Origin: Podarcis raffonei
Lineage: Eukaryota; Chordata; Lepidosauria; Squamata; Lacertidae
Length of the DNA: 64,000 nucleotides
NCBI RefSeq assembly: GCF_027172205.1
Contig: NC_070614.1
Span: 42,027,001-42,091,000 of the forward strand
Reading direction: 5' to 3'
Shown here: piece by piece, positions 22,580 to 34,589 of the stretch
How positions within the stretch are numbered: position 1 is the stretch's first letter
How the letters are laid out: each line of letters opens with the position of its first letter
The notes under the pieces: model-generated
Told to the model about the DNA's origin: nothing
Database searches by the model: none
What the model saw: the letters and a program-made list of their open reading frames with translations, nothing else
Translations under genes and position numbers: made by a program

Positions 22580-25500
22580 GTTATTATTATTGCACCTTTT
22601 TTATATCACTATTCAGGGAAACAGAAAAAGGCACCAAATTCAAAAACTGCAAATGTTTGCTGCAATGGAAGAACTGGGAGCCCAATTGGTTTGTTTCAGT
22701 GTTTAGAGTGAACTACCGGTAGATCAATTGAACAAAGTTCAATTAATTATTTCAAAAATCTCTGAACTGCACCTGAATTCCCATAATCCCCGCACCTGAA
22801 TTTCCATAATTAAGTTCATTTTGAGGCAGAATTTTGTAACATTTCTAATTTATCTTCAAGTTCACTCCTCCTTTCCCCACCCTAACAGTCTCTTAGTTTT
22901 CATTTAAAAAAAAAGTCAGACAGACATCTGGGAAAAAGTTAGAAAGTGAAATGTGGAGACAATGTTCTCAGGAGGTGCTGCTGTTACTAAGGACACCACT
23001 AAATTAATCACAGTTGATATGCAGTCAAAAAGGAGGAGTGTAAGACATTTCCTGTATCTTCCCTGCTGAGGATATTTGCTGTCTTCCAGCAGGAACAGCT
23101 TTCAGCAAGACGTACAGACCAATGAACAAAGCAAATTATGCTTCATGCCTTATACTGTGTGGTTTTTCTAGTATGGAAATGTTTAACCTGTTGACATTTT
23201 ACCTGTGAGGCATCTTATTTCATGTATGTGGCTCCTGATTTACCTTTTTACTTTGTAACATTCTGAACACTAAAAAAATTAGCTGAGGGTGAAATATTTA
23301 TGAACTGCAAAGTTGATTTGGATGAACTTGAACTGAACTAGTTTGTTGCGTGCTGAGGTCCCCCAAAACACCCCTACCCCAATAACTCACACATCACTCA
23401 TAAATTTTTGTTTAAGGTTTTTGGCATAATTTTGGCCACAACTTTATTAAACATACAAATTGTGAGTGGTTGCTTAGGCATTGGTTATGACTATCTGTCC
23501 CCCCCGCCTTGGGGGACAGCACTGACTCCCGGATTCCAGCGAAAGCCAGTGTGGAGGAACAAGATCAGGGATAACTGGAGCTGCGACACAGACCCTCAGC
23601 TTCTCCCCGCATGCTCCCAGGGGCTTACGCGGCCCGCACCCGATTCCAGGGGTTTGGACGAAAGAATGGTAAGCCCCTGAATTCCTTTAACGGAATTCCC
23701 GTGCAGCAGCAGCAGCATTGGAGGGGCAGGCACAGCCAATCCATACCCCTCCACCAACCAATTTAAACCAATGCCTAACCGCCAACCTTACAAGTTGTGA
23801 CGATTTGCTACGCAGTAGGCAAAAACCAAATGGCACACACTAATCAGCCAAAAGGAAAAATTCCTACCAGGCCCCCGCACCAAGGCGGACGACCCCATGA
23901 CAGGCATAGCAAGGTCAAAGCAGAAGCCCAAAAGGGAGGGCGGGCGGGTGATCCGGTTCCCACATTGAAAGAGAAAGCAGCTTGCTGTGAACCTTGTTTA
24001 AATAACCTGTTCCCACCCCCAAATTGGCAACATCAATTTTATCCCAGCAACTCAAACAGCCAATCCTTGCCAGGCCTCTCTATCTTATCCTGCCTGGCAA
24101 CTACAGGGTGTCTTGCTAGGCCCCATCCGCAACACGTGCTCTCCTTTAGTGAGAACACGCTTTGCGTGCTGAGGTCCCCCAAAACACCCCTACCCCAATA
24201 ACTCACACATCACTCATAAATTTTTGTTTAAGGTTTTTGGCATAATTTTGGCCACAACTTTATTAAACATACAAATTGTGAGTGGTTGCTTAGGCATTGG
24301 TTATGACTATCTGTCCCCCCCGCCTTGGGGGACAGCACTGACTCCCGGATTCCAGCGAAAGCCAGTGTGGAGGAACAAGATCAGGGATAACTGGAGCTGC
24401 GACACAGACCCTCAGCTTCTCCCCGCATGCTCCCAGGGGCTTACGCGGCCCGCACCCGATTCCAGGGGTTTGGACGAAAGAATGGTAAGCCCCTGAATTC
24501 CTTTAACGGAATTCCCGTGCAGCAGCAGCAGCATTGGAGGGGCAGGCACAGCCAATCCATACCCCTCCACCAACCAATTTAAACCAATGCCTAACCGCCA
24601 CAGAGCCTTAGCTCACCGCCAAACCACTCACAAATGCAACCCTTCCTTCAATCCCAAAGCAACCGTAGCCAACCAGGTGTCGTTCCCTATAGGGGAAAGA
24701 TGCACCCTAAAGGGGGCAGCAGCCTTGAAGGTAATCACAGGGTGCAAAATCACGGAACCACCTGAAGCAAGGACCTATTTTATTTACTTTATTATTTTTT
24801 ATTTTATTTTATTTTCCCCTGCCTTATTAACATGCTTTCCGGCCTCTTCGGTGGTAGTTTGTCTAGGCATTGGTTCCCGACTAGCTGCACCTGACCTCAG
24901 CAGGGCAGCACTGACGACTGGGCCCCACCATATCGTCAGTACCAGCAGGCATTGGTTCCCGACTAGCTGCACCTGACCTCAGCAGGGCAGCACTGACGAC
25001 TGGGCCCCACCATATCGTCAGTACAAGCAGGCATTGGTTCCCGACTAGCTGCACCTGACCTCAGCAGGGCAGCACTGACGACTGGGCCCCACCATATCGT
25101 CAGTACAAGCAGGCATTGGTTCCCGACTAGCTGCACCTGACCTCAGCAGGGCAGCACTGACGACTGGGCCCCACCATATCGTCAGTACAAGCAAACATTG
25201 TGGGGGAGCAATGAATCCCAAAGCAACCGCATCCAGCCAGGTGTTGTACCCCATAGGGGAAAGATGCACCCCATCTGCCCTAAAGAGGGCAACAGCCTTG
25301 AAGAAAACAGCATGGTGCAATATCACAGAGCCACCTAAAGCAAGGACCTATTTTATTTTATTTGTTATTTTATTTTATTTACTTTATTTATTTTATTTTA
25401 TTTTATTTTCCACTGCCATATTAACATGCTTTCTGGCCTGCTCGGTGGTAGTTTGTCTAGGCATTGGTTCCCAACTAGCTGCACCTGACCTCAGCAGGGC

Positions 25501-28500
25501 AGCACTGACGACTGGGCCCCACCATATCGTCAGTACAAGCAAACATCGTTGGGGAGCAATGAACCAGGATCAGACTCAAGCTCACCCCAAATGCTCCCAG
25601 GGACTCTTGCGTGGCCCTACCCCTCGAAAGGGGTTGACAAAAGCATGGCAAATCCTTGGATTCCTTTAATGGAATATCTTTGCACATTGGAGGGGACAGG
25701 TGCTCCAACCTCCCCTCCAGATCACCTTGAACCAATGCCTTAAATTATTTTGAGTCCAGGGAGAGCTGCCATCAACTCGAACCAAGCCCTCTTGCATGCA
25801 GGAATGCAAACTTATGCTGGAGGAAGACGGCAAATCATTCTCGCCTAGCTGTACCACCAGCACTGCGGGAGGACCTGCACAGGTCACACTTGACCGCACC
25901 AAAGGAAGGATCTCCTCCCAAAGCATTCCCCATCTGGACATCCAGTATATGTTCACATGGGCAGGAAGACTGAGATGGCGCCCCAGTCCAGACTCGTCAG
26001 CGCGCTTGCCAGCCAAGTGTACAATGCTGTGGCCCAAATGCGCACAGCTGCTCCTATGAAAAAAGGAAACAACAGACAAGCATCAGCACAGACATCATTG
26101 TGACACTTCCTGATATAACCCTTGTCAGCGCCAGACTTCCAATGACCCGTATTCACAATCCTGTCTACTGACAGGCCCCCAGTGTGCAGCCTTTGCAGCA
26201 GCACCTAATCGTAAGGAATGAGGCATGTTCAGCGGTAAGCAAGCCGCAGGCCGTAATAACTGGTGCACAACGTAAGCACATTGATGCCTGGCTAACGGGA
26301 ACCCATTTTCATGCACCAGGAGCAGGCCAGCCCCCAGGGAATAAAGCCAAATATTCTGTTATCCATAACCGGGCAAGGGCCCTCCTCACCTGTAAGGGAA
26401 GCCTGATTGTGGCACTCCTGCCCACTAAGACTGTTTTAGAGTTCCCAACTCTAACGACAAGCTCCAAAGCAGATGAGGAAAAGTCCTGAAGCAATAAGCC
26501 TCCAGACTCTCAGCCCCATGCTGGCTCCAACAACCATTTCCCCAACCCTCAGTGCACCAAAATGCAATGGAATACTGAAAGGAGTCTCGCCTTGATCTTT
26601 TACCAGCAGATAAGCTTTAACTTGTTGCAGATACTGCATAGGTAAAATTGACCGACTTCCTGCCCACTGTCCTATGAGGTTGGAGCCTATTCCAACCTTC
26701 CAAGGCCCTGTGCACTACAAACTTTATACAAGGGTCTCTGAAAAATAAAGCTTCAGTATAACAAGACATTGCAGCGGACTGAATTCTTATAGTTATAACA
26801 GCATGCCCAATCTGCAGCAGGTGGACCAAATACTGCAGGATCTGCTCAGAGGATGGGGGCCAGTTCATCTGAATGGCCAAGGACTGCCAGCTTAAGGCTA
26901 AGAAATCCATCCAGGCCTTCTCATAAGAGCTAAAAGCAGAAGGGGAAATGGAAGCTGCTGCTCTCTGTAATTACTAATTGTTGTCAAAATTCCACAGGTG
27001 GTCTGGAAAAGTCTGGCAGTAGCTGAGTGTCTGGAGCCCAGGATCCGAAGCGCTCCATCTGAAAATGGGATAGAGTGTCAGTGACATCATTAGAGGATCC
27101 CGTAATCAGGAGAGCAGAAAGCACAATATTAAACCTTAAGCGGCGCAGCTCAAAAGCGTGAGCGGAGGGGCGGAGACTCTGCTGGAGCATGAGGACTGTT
27201 TTGCCAAGACGCTCACCACTACCTGGTTATCAGACCAAAAGCAGATCTGATGTTCGCTGAACTCCTCGGGCCACATGTGAACTGCTACTACAATGGGGAA
27301 AACTCAAGAAAAGTTAGGTCACATGATTGCCTCACCATACCGGGCTTGAGGCCATGGCTTTGCACACCAGCAGCCCCTGAAATAAAAAACCAAAGGGCAA
27401 AGATCCAGCATCAGCATGAACCTGAAAATCCCTGTGCAAGTTCCAGGTATCCTGCCATGGCCAACTACTATTGCATACATTTAGGAATTGCAACCATTGC
27501 GTGAGATCCCATTGCATGTATGAGAAAGGGAAGGGGACCTCAGGCCGCCTGGCCTAGTGGAAAGGGAAGGGGCGGCCTGGGGCAATCACTCTGCATGCAA
27601 GATTAATTAAGTGACCCAGCAAGATCGGATCTGATGAAGCATCACTTGCTACAGAGGAAGTATTACAAAATAACTTCCTTCAAGGCAGACAGCTTCTCCA
27701 TAGGCAAGTGGTATGTTTAGCAAACGATATCCATCTGGATCCCTAAATAAAATGGGAATATGGGCAAAAGGTATTGAGCTATTGCTTGCCAGCTTCCAGC
27801 CCCCGCTTGGGCAGGGGGCATCTTGTGCTGCCATCATAATACGTAAATTTACAGGGCCGACACTGGCCAGAACCCCTAAAGAAGTCCCGACAAAGCTGCC
27901 GCCGAGCCAGCTTCCTTTTCAGACACACACTCTGTGCAATGCAACTACACACTCCATGCAACACAACTACACACTCCGTTCAATGCAACTACACACTCCG
28001 TGCAATGCAAAAATGCACACTGTGCAGTGCAACTACCCTCCATGCAATGCAACTACACGCTCCGTGCAGTGGAACTACACACTCCGTTCAATGCAACTAC
28101 ACACTCCGTGCAATGCAACTACACACTCCATGCAATGCGCCCACACCCACTGTGCAATGCAACTACACACTCTGTGCACTGCACACCCTCCATTCAATGC
28201 AACTACACACTCCGTGCAATGCACACACACTCTGTGCAATGCAAAAAACACACCCTGTGCAATGCAACTACACCCTCCGTGCAATGCACACACACTCTGT
28301 GCAATGCAACTACACACTCTGTGCAATGCGCCCATACCCACACACTCTGTGCAATGCAACAACACACTCTGTGCACTGCACACCTTCCATTCAATGCAAC
28401 TACACACTCCGTGCAATGCACACACACTCTGTGCAATGCAAAAAACACACTCTGTGCAATGCAACTACACCCTCCGTGCAATGCACACACACTCTGTGCA

Positions 28501-31500
28501 ATGCAACTACACACTCTGTGCAATGCAACTACACACTCCGTGCAATGCGCCCACACCCACACACTCTGTGCAATGCAACAACACACTCCGTGCAATGCAA
28601 CTACACACTCTGTGCAATGCACACACACCCTCCGTACAATGCACACAACCTCCGTGCAATGCAAATCTCTCACACAATGCAATGCAAATGCAGCCCATGC
28701 AGTGCTGTGCCCTGCAACGCACAGAGCAAACTGCAATGCGGGCACGCAAAGGTGCTTTCTCCCGCTTGCATATTGCAAACGTGGCGCCTGTTACATCCCT
28801 CGCAGTGAGGGAACCACCAAAAGGCCTTCGACACTGGACCTAAGTGTCCAGGTAGAGCAATGGGGGAGCATGCAGCTGTCCCATATAGGGACCAATCCTG
28901 CAACCTAGGCATTACCGGCACTATGCGCTGACCAGCTGAGCTATCCAGGATGATCCCTAAAGACCCAGGACAGCCTCACCCTGACCCCTGTAGAGGTCCA
29001 AGGTGATGTCTGAATCATCATCCCTGCTCCTCTTTGCCCTCCTCCTGGATTGCAGCCTTCAAAAATGCTTCCTTCTGGAAGAAGGCACCTGGCTGTCCGC
29101 AAGTCATCCCCTGCAGGAGAGGCAAGCTCTTGAGGCATCTGCAAAAGCCCTGTCATAGTCCGCGAAAACTAAACAATGTAAGGAACCGATGAAACCAATG
29201 CTTCATGGACCACATGGGGACACTATTCAGGCCGGAAACGCTTCCAGGCCATCGAATTCTAGGGCAAAGCCCTAGGATCACGTGCTAGGCCAGGCATAAA
29301 TGTTTCCAGTGAAATAGCAGAGTTGAGGTAGCCCACAGCTTGTCCAGGTACCCCTGCTTGCCCTTTTAGAGGGAAGCACCCCTTCAAGAAACCCAAAGTT
29401 CTTTTATCACAAATGGGCCGAACTACCCAGCAAGAGAATAGCCCAAAAGGAGCAGTTTGTTTTGTTTTGTTATAACAATGGCTAAGAGGGGGATATGAAC
29501 CCTGTCTCCAGGTCCTAGTCCTACACTTTAGCCACTAACCCACAATGGCTCGTCTCTAAAATGGCAGTCGCCACTATCAGGGCAAAACAAACTTAACGAA
29601 AATAAACTTGTTCAGAAACAGCATAGTTCAAGAGCATATACAGAGTGCTCATAGTCATTGGAGGCACAGAGAGCCTCTGCCGCACTGTCTGCCTCAGATA
29701 TACATTAGCAGCAACTGAGCCTGCAAGCCGGTACATTCTTATAGAGAGGTCAGAGACTTAACAATTAACTGCTACCTGTAGCAGACTTAGGCTTGGAAGT
29801 TATGTGCAGGCCAAATAGGACTCCCTGCCTCTGCTCTTGAGAATCTTAGTCTCATAGCAATATTAAAGGAACTCAAAATAGTGCTCCCGCCCAAGGCTAG
29901 ATTAAAATTTGGCCAACAGCGCTGCACACACTCAAATAAGGCCAGCCTTCGGGGGTGCTATAAACGAAAGTGATTCCAGCTAAGCTGGGAAAAGCCCTAA
30001 CTAGCCCCACAATTTACAACAGGAGAAATGGGGGAAACCTTTTTGCGAAAGAAAGCCCCTAACGGGGGCTCTCTCCCTATTGGGAAAGGCAAGCCACAGA
30101 TAAAGGGAGAATCTTCCCACAGGGCAGGGTAAGAGGTGGGGTAGGAAATCGAACAGGAAAAGGGGGGAATTAAATTATTTAAGGGACTAGAGAGGATTAA
30201 AAGAAAGGGGAAATAAAGAAATAAAGAAATGTAACCAGACAATGAGAAGATTGCATCACTGTCCTCCAGACAGTCCAAGTGCTCCATGTGATCCGGTTCC
30301 CACATTGAAAGAGAAAGCAGCTTGCTGTGAACCTTGTTTAAATAACCTGTTCCCACCCCCAAATTGGCAACATCAATTTTATCCCAGCAACTCAAACAGC
30401 CAATCCTTGCCAGGCCTCTCTATCTTATCCTGCCTGGCAACTACAGGGTGTCTTGCTAGGCCCCATCCGCAACACGTGCTCTCCTTTAGTGAGAACACGC
30501 TTTGTGCAAAAGAATAAACCTGAACAAGAACTAGTTCCTTTTAAAAAATGAAGTTTCCAATCACTGGTTTGCTTATAATTCTTCCTTCAGAGCCTCAGCT
30601 TGAATCCAAGTTTTCCTTGAATGCCTGACATCATACGATATCAGGCCCATGAAAAGTAGGCATGGTTTATACCAAAGAGCCTGGCCAGGGCAAACTCCAA
30701 GGCCTGGAAGGACTAATTAGACTTCCAGGCGAAACCTTCCCCACCCCTGGTCTGGAGGAAGTAAGTTTCTCAGAATCTCAGTTTTCATTTATGAAAAGCA
30801 AAAGCTTCTAGCCCTCATGGCTGAAATTAGTTTTGTAAAGGAAAAATAATATAGAAATCATGCTAAGTTTCAGAAGCTCCCGACTGTACAATTTTGGCAC
30901 CCTTTACTTAAGACTTTCCCCAGTTTCCCCACATTTGGCCCTAACAATTTCTTAAAGGAATACACTAGAAAAAAAATATAATGTAACCCAGACTTTAGCA
31001 ACCAATGCTTTCAAAATGTGTAGTAATCCTACACTATATTATGCAGATTGGCTGTAGCCAAAGCCTTCAGCTCCTAGTGTATTTGGAGGTGATCCTAAAT
31101 GTTGAACAACTGGACAACTGCTCATCTGTTAACAGTGCAACCTACTTGTGATCCTTGCTGCAAATAAACACCTGGCTAAGGGTTGTCACCAGCTTAGTTG
31201 CATTCAGAATTAACCACCGAAATCAATGGGCCTTTGTGACTACCAGCTTGTCTTTTAATTTTAATGTGCATATTTCTATTATGATTTAGTCTAGGGTTTC
31301 CAAAACTTGGGTCTCCAGCTGTTGTTGGATTACAACTCCCATCATCCCTAGCTAGCAGGACGTCAGGGACGGTGGGAGTTGTAGTCCAAAAACAGCTAAA
31401 CCCAAGTTTGGGAAACCCTGATTTAGTCAGAAACAACCCTAATAAAAGTTGGAACTGATGGAGAAAGCAGGAGGTAGTGGAGAATCCAAAACCTTTTATC

Positions 31501-34331
31501 TGTTCCTGCAAATGGCTTGCTTACCTTTCTGTTCCTTCAGCTCTACACAAAACTTATTTGCAGCTGGAACAAACAGGCCTGGCTGGTTTACATTCCAGCT
31601 TGCAAAATTGAAGGGAGAATTATCAGCCCACTTCCACTTCCTGTTCTGCAGGAATGAGACGGAAAAGATTGTGTGATTAAAGAAGAGAGTTGTTGTTGTT
31701 TAGTCGTGTCCGACTCTTCGTGACCCCCATGGATCAGAGCACGCCAGGCACTCCTGTCTTCCACTGCCTCCCGCAGTTTGGTCAGACTCATGTTTGAAAG
31801 AAGTGAGTAGCCCACCACAAAAACGGGAGAGTTTGACCAACTGGAAATTACTGTTTGTTATGGCGGAGACATTTGAGGAGAACCCCATCCCACCATAGAA
31901 AATAAAGGAGAATTTGTGTATGGAGTTCAGACTAGGAAATTGTTGAGATAATTACGTTGCGAAAGAGCCCCATCTCTGATGACAATCAGGAACAAGCTAT
32001 GTGAAAGCAGCTCACTTGCAAAGGATCATAGAGTCCAATCCAGACATCTGCGCGTGTTTTCTGTTGTGCTAAGATGTACTTGGCTACAATGGAAGATTCT
32101 TCCTGATTGAGGATGGAGGCAAGATGGACCCCACGGCCATAGCTCTGGCAGTCAACCTAAAAATGGAAAAGGAATTAGAGAAGCTTTGCTACCATATCTC
32201 ACCAGTAAGATTATTGCAGAGTTGGAGCTTGCCAGTGTCAGATCAATTTCCTTGCATCGAAGTTTTTAATATTTTCTGAATTAGACTTTCTTGAGTATTT
32301 TTAAGATGAACAGGTCTTCCCAGAATATTATAAGGCAATGCTGTTCCATACTAACTTGTGTGATACAATGTTATTGAGCCTGTCAGTATTTTGCTGGAGG
32401 AATTTAAGCACATACCAGAAAATGTTACGCTTGCACAATTAGAGTGCTTTAAAGCATCATCATGGCACAATAAATCTACTTCTAAAAAGAAACAAAAAAT
32501 AATTGTGGCTAGGAAAGTGATGAGGAAGTGGATTGAAAAATATGGGATCTTTGGAAGATGTATAAACACTCCCACAAGCAACTCAGGATGAATATTCAGT
32601 GTTCTATAATCTCCCTGCAAACAAATCAGAATGAATGGGTGAAAAATATGCAACCCAACCCTCATGCAAACTGCAAGAGAATCAGGATGAATACCCAATG
32701 GATAGGTCATCTGGAAGAGCCTTAAATTTGTCTTTGTACACAACCCCAGATTCAGAAGTATCTTTATTTGCAATTTTACAAACATTTTAGGGAAAGAGAA
32801 CATATGGTTGGATATATACAATGAAACTTGACCTTGAGGGATTGGCTTTGGAATGTCTGCTCAGTAGAAGAGCAACGTGGGGGCGGTCTGCCCCAGGTGT
32901 CATCTTGAGGGAGATGACATTCGGTGTGCCGCCCGCGATGGCTCCCAAGCCTCCTCCAACTCCTGAGCTGTCAATATGAAGGGGGAAGACCGGCAGCAAA
33001 GTGGCACAGCTCTCCCCCTTCCCCAACGGCTCAGGGGAGAGTCGCGGGTTGGCGGCTAGCCCCTGAGCATGGCTAGCCCCCTGGGATGCACATGGCTAGC
33101 CCCCACCCCTGGGTGCACAGCATGTGTGCCACTCCAGGTGCCAGAGCACCTAGCTCCGCCTCTGTGTCTGCTTTGTTTCTGCTTGAGCTCTGCAACTCAG
33201 ATGATCAGACTCCATCTAACCAGCTGAGTTCCCTTCCTTTTGTGGTCAGCCCTCTTTTGTTAATTGAAAAGTATCGGCTAGATGTTGTCATGGGACTGCC
33301 CATGCTGATTGCCTTTCTCATTGTATTATGCCTTGGTTGGTGAGAAACTCCTCTTACCTCAGCATCAGCCCATGTCATCATCTTTTCAATATATGCATAG
33401 CAGTTGCCCTGATTTCGCAGCCATCCACTGGGACAGGCAGCCTTGGCTGTTTTAGAGAGAAGGAAATGAGGGGAAATAAGGGATTATAACAGTAAGCAGG
33501 TTGTTCTGAGTGCGACATTACGTATACCATTGGTGATTCCATTTAGAAAGCACAAGTTATTTAGAAACCAGTGACTAGAGATCTTGTTAATATTAAAAGT
33601 TTAATTTGCATAAAATGTATGCATTGAAGTTTAAACGTCTGTAAATGTTTGCATTTGCAAAGCAGGGAAGTTTGCATTAAGCAAGAGGTTTCACTCTAGC
33701 TGAAAGCGGAATGCTGGTGTTTTTCCATTTAAGAGGGTTTGGCTTACCTGATCACTCTTCTCTGGAAACCCAAGTAGATCCCTCATCAGCAGGAAGTTGA
33801 AACCTGAGAAACTCAGTATCTTTGTGTTGTGGGAAGCCAGCAGAGAGATTGCCAGCTCAGCGTGTTGGGAGAAGGAGCCTCCAGCATAATGGAGTATGTC
33901 TCTGAGATTGGACTGTATTAAAGGATTTTAAAGACTGAACTGCATTGCTGCTACTTGAGTGCAATGTGTAACTTTGTATTTTTGTTCTTTGTAACATTTA
34001 TATGCCACTAGTTTTTAGACTGCTCTGCAGCAAAGCTTTGAAACTAATTCTTGGGATGGAAAGTTCATTTATTTCTGCACAAGGTCCAGATCAGGGATTC
34101 CGCTGACCAACTCCAATAAATTATGTCTAATTTAAACTCTCCTGCTTCCGTGTTCTAATAGGCTTAGCTGGGTTGCCATCCCTTGAAAATCCACTAAGTA
34201 CTTTCGTTCTCATGACTGCTTAATTTCAGTGAAGATTTCTGGGAAATTCTCAGGTGTTTGCTAAAATGCTCACCAGGACTGGAGACGAGGATTCCAAGAA
34301 GGCAAAGGCTGAAGTAGGTGACAAATCCCAT
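21608..34331 (-). CDS. C-type lectin domain protein, secreted (lectin 2)
   Basis: Five coding exons on the minus strand: 34331-34274, 33446-33358, 32156-32016, 31645-31525 and 21675-21608. GT/AG junctions with phases 1,0,0,1 join to 477 bases (158 aa plus stop). The signal peptide is residues 1-20 (MGFVTYFSLCLLGILVSS). The domain shows AACPSGW, GNCYAY, VDCQSYG, WIGLYD, WKWAD, KFCVEL and FVCKQSP, and has the usual six cysteines. The position of the calcium and sugar motif reads QPG (117-119) instead of QPD, and WND is replaced by WNT (141-143). Classical calcium-dependent sugar binding is therefore probably lost, and a protein-binding or altered role is inferred. Leader, intron positions and 3' end resemble lectin 1, so the two are tandem paralogs. 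The fourth intron is 9.85 kb because it holds an L2-like fragment and a Ngaro-like element, the latter on the same strand. A pyrimidine tract and AAAAG just above the ATG suggest an untranslated first exon further up, which I did not find. Confidence 0.88.
21890..22595 (+). mobile_element. L2-like LINE 3' end, frame open, with (ATT)n
   Basis: 21900-22454 encodes 184 aa of the reverse transcriptase C-terminus (LRPYLPADCLARVVHAL, SRLDYCNALYVGLPLKV, LKDLHWLPVRFRAQFKVL, ALWNALPADV). It is followed by the GGCCCAGCCAGATGGGCGGG 3' end and an ATT run. It lies in intron 4 of lectin 2, opposite strand. Confidence 0.95.
22600..23345. other. Intron 4 of lectin 2, nothing recognised
   Basis: AT-rich sequence between the L2-like LINE and the Ngaro-like element, without exon-like or named repeat signal. 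Confidence 0.4.
24865..25192. repeat. Four tandem copies of an 82-bp unit
   Basis: AGGCATTGGTTCCCGACTAG begins at 24865, 24947, 25029 and 25111, with almost no differences. A further single copy is at about 25458-25540, within a larger repeated block (24640-24865 resembles 25205-25460). The array is inside the Ngaro-like element. Confidence 0.9.
27925..28680. repeat. 22-bp minisatellite
   Basis: The unit TGCAATGCAACTACACACTC plus CG or TG repeats about thirty times with shorter variant units (for example TGCAATGCACACACACTC). As 22 is not a multiple of three and the unit has few stops, open frames run through several frames and both strands. It lies inside the Ngaro-like element. Confidence 0.95.
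28795..28880 (-). mobile_element. L2-like LINE scrap
   Basis: CGCAGTGAGGGAACCACC and AAAGGCCTTCG..CTGGACCT match the L2-like fragments at 1775 and 16790. It directly adjoins the minisatellite. Confidence 0.75.
28883..28952 (-). pseudogene. tRNA-Ile-like relic or tRNA SINE head
   Basis: On the minus strand an A box (TAGCTCAGCTGG) and a following GGTAATGCCTAGGTTGCAGG resemble a tRNA-Ile. The B box (GGATTGGTCCC) and acceptor stem are degenerate, so a functional tRNA is unlikely. Confidence 0.45.
29480..29560 (-). mobile_element. tRNA-derived SINE head
   Basis: The minus strand reads GGTTAGTGGCTAAAGTG (A box region) and GGTTCATATCC (B box region), with GACTAGGACCTGG between. This is the head of a tRNA-derived SINE, with no clear body. 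Confidence 0.45.
30506..31287. other. Intron 4 of lectin 2, nothing recognised
   Basis: No exon-like signal or named repeat between the Ngaro-like element and the MITE at 31288. Confidence 0.4.
31288..31421. mobile_element. hAT-type MITE, foldback
   Basis: The ends CTAGGGTTTCCAAAACTTGGG and, inverted at the right, CCCAAGTTTGGGAAACCCTG form long terminal inverted repeats around ACAACTCCCATCATCCC. Confidence 0.75.
31686..31795 (-). mobile_element. BovB LINE 3' fragment
   Basis: TTTAGTCGTGTCCGACTC and CACTCCTGTCTTCCACTGCC on the plus strand are the inverse of the BovB 3' end. It sits in the intron between lectin 2 exons 3 and 4. Confidence 0.85.
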
Positions 34332-34410
34332 CTTCTGACTGACCTTTTGGAAAAGAGGAATGTACAGTCAATTCAAGCGGTGTGTTGTCAATTTTGCCAT
34401 TCAGCCAATG

Positions 34411-34459
34411 TGGGAAGGAAGGAAGGAAGGAAGGAAGGAAGGAAGGAAGGAAGGAAGGA
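34411..34459. repeat. (GGAA)n microsatellite
   Basis: A pure GAAG run about 80 bases above the lectin 2 start codon. It could vary promoter or untranslated-exon spacing. Confidence 0.95.
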
Positions 34460-34589
34460 GAGATAAATATTTTATATCCTATAATCACATTTCTCCTTTA
34501 TTTGAACTTTCATGAACTGAGAAGCTTAAAGAAAGAAAAGAAAACCTGAACTTAACAGAATGTTAAAATTTGGAAAGACCAACTTGAAG

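Larger units (their letters stand above)
23346..30505 (-). mobile_element. Ngaro-like tyrosine-recombinase retrotransposon (fossil, broken)
   Basis: Two blocks recur as direct repeats: 23346-23784 with 24162-24600 (439 bp, no difference seen) and 23948-24164 with 30289-30505 (near identical). Read on the minus strand the order is A1 - interior - B1 - A2 - B2, the split direct repeats known for Ngaro-type elements, with about 160 extra bases between A2 and B2. Minus-strand traces of a reverse transcriptase/RNase H end lie at about 27.0-27.9 kb, a tyrosine recombinase (HSLRLGAA) at about 26.1-26.9 kb and an SGNH-hydrolase-like part (DGVHLSP) at about 25.2-26.1 kb, as in known Ngaro/DIRS relatives. 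The interior is broken in many places and holds tandem arrays, an L2 scrap and tRNA-like SINE heads. The near-identical ends suggest a fairly recent insertion or exchange. It lies in intron 4 of lectin 2. Confidence 0.75.

Noticed and set aside
23408-24496. Two identical 90-codon plus-strand frames
   Set aside because: They are antisense to the terminal repeats of the Ngaro-like element; the identity reflects the repeat, not a gene pair.
27925-28680. CRISPR-like repeat array
   Set aside because: The repeats are contiguous 22-bp units without unique spacers, in a vertebrate genome.
27713-28908. Long plus-strand frames of 289-376 codons
   Set aside because: They run through a 22-bp minisatellite without stops in several frames and on both strands, inside a broken retroelement. 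This is not a gene.
28883-28952. Functional tRNA-Ile gene
   Set aside because: The A box is good but the B box and acceptor stem are degenerate, so it is listed as a relic.
32391-32591. Plus-strand frame of 66 codons, rich in Lys and Trp
   Set aside because: It looks like a fragment of a transposon-derived protein but no family could be named. It lies in a lectin 2 intron on the other strand.
33745-33900. Alternative first exon of lectin 2 (minus-strand donor CAG|GTAAGCC near 33750)
   Set aside because: The donor is good but it lies between coding exons 1 and 2, no start or matching exon in lectin 1 was found, and the region may be repeat-derived.
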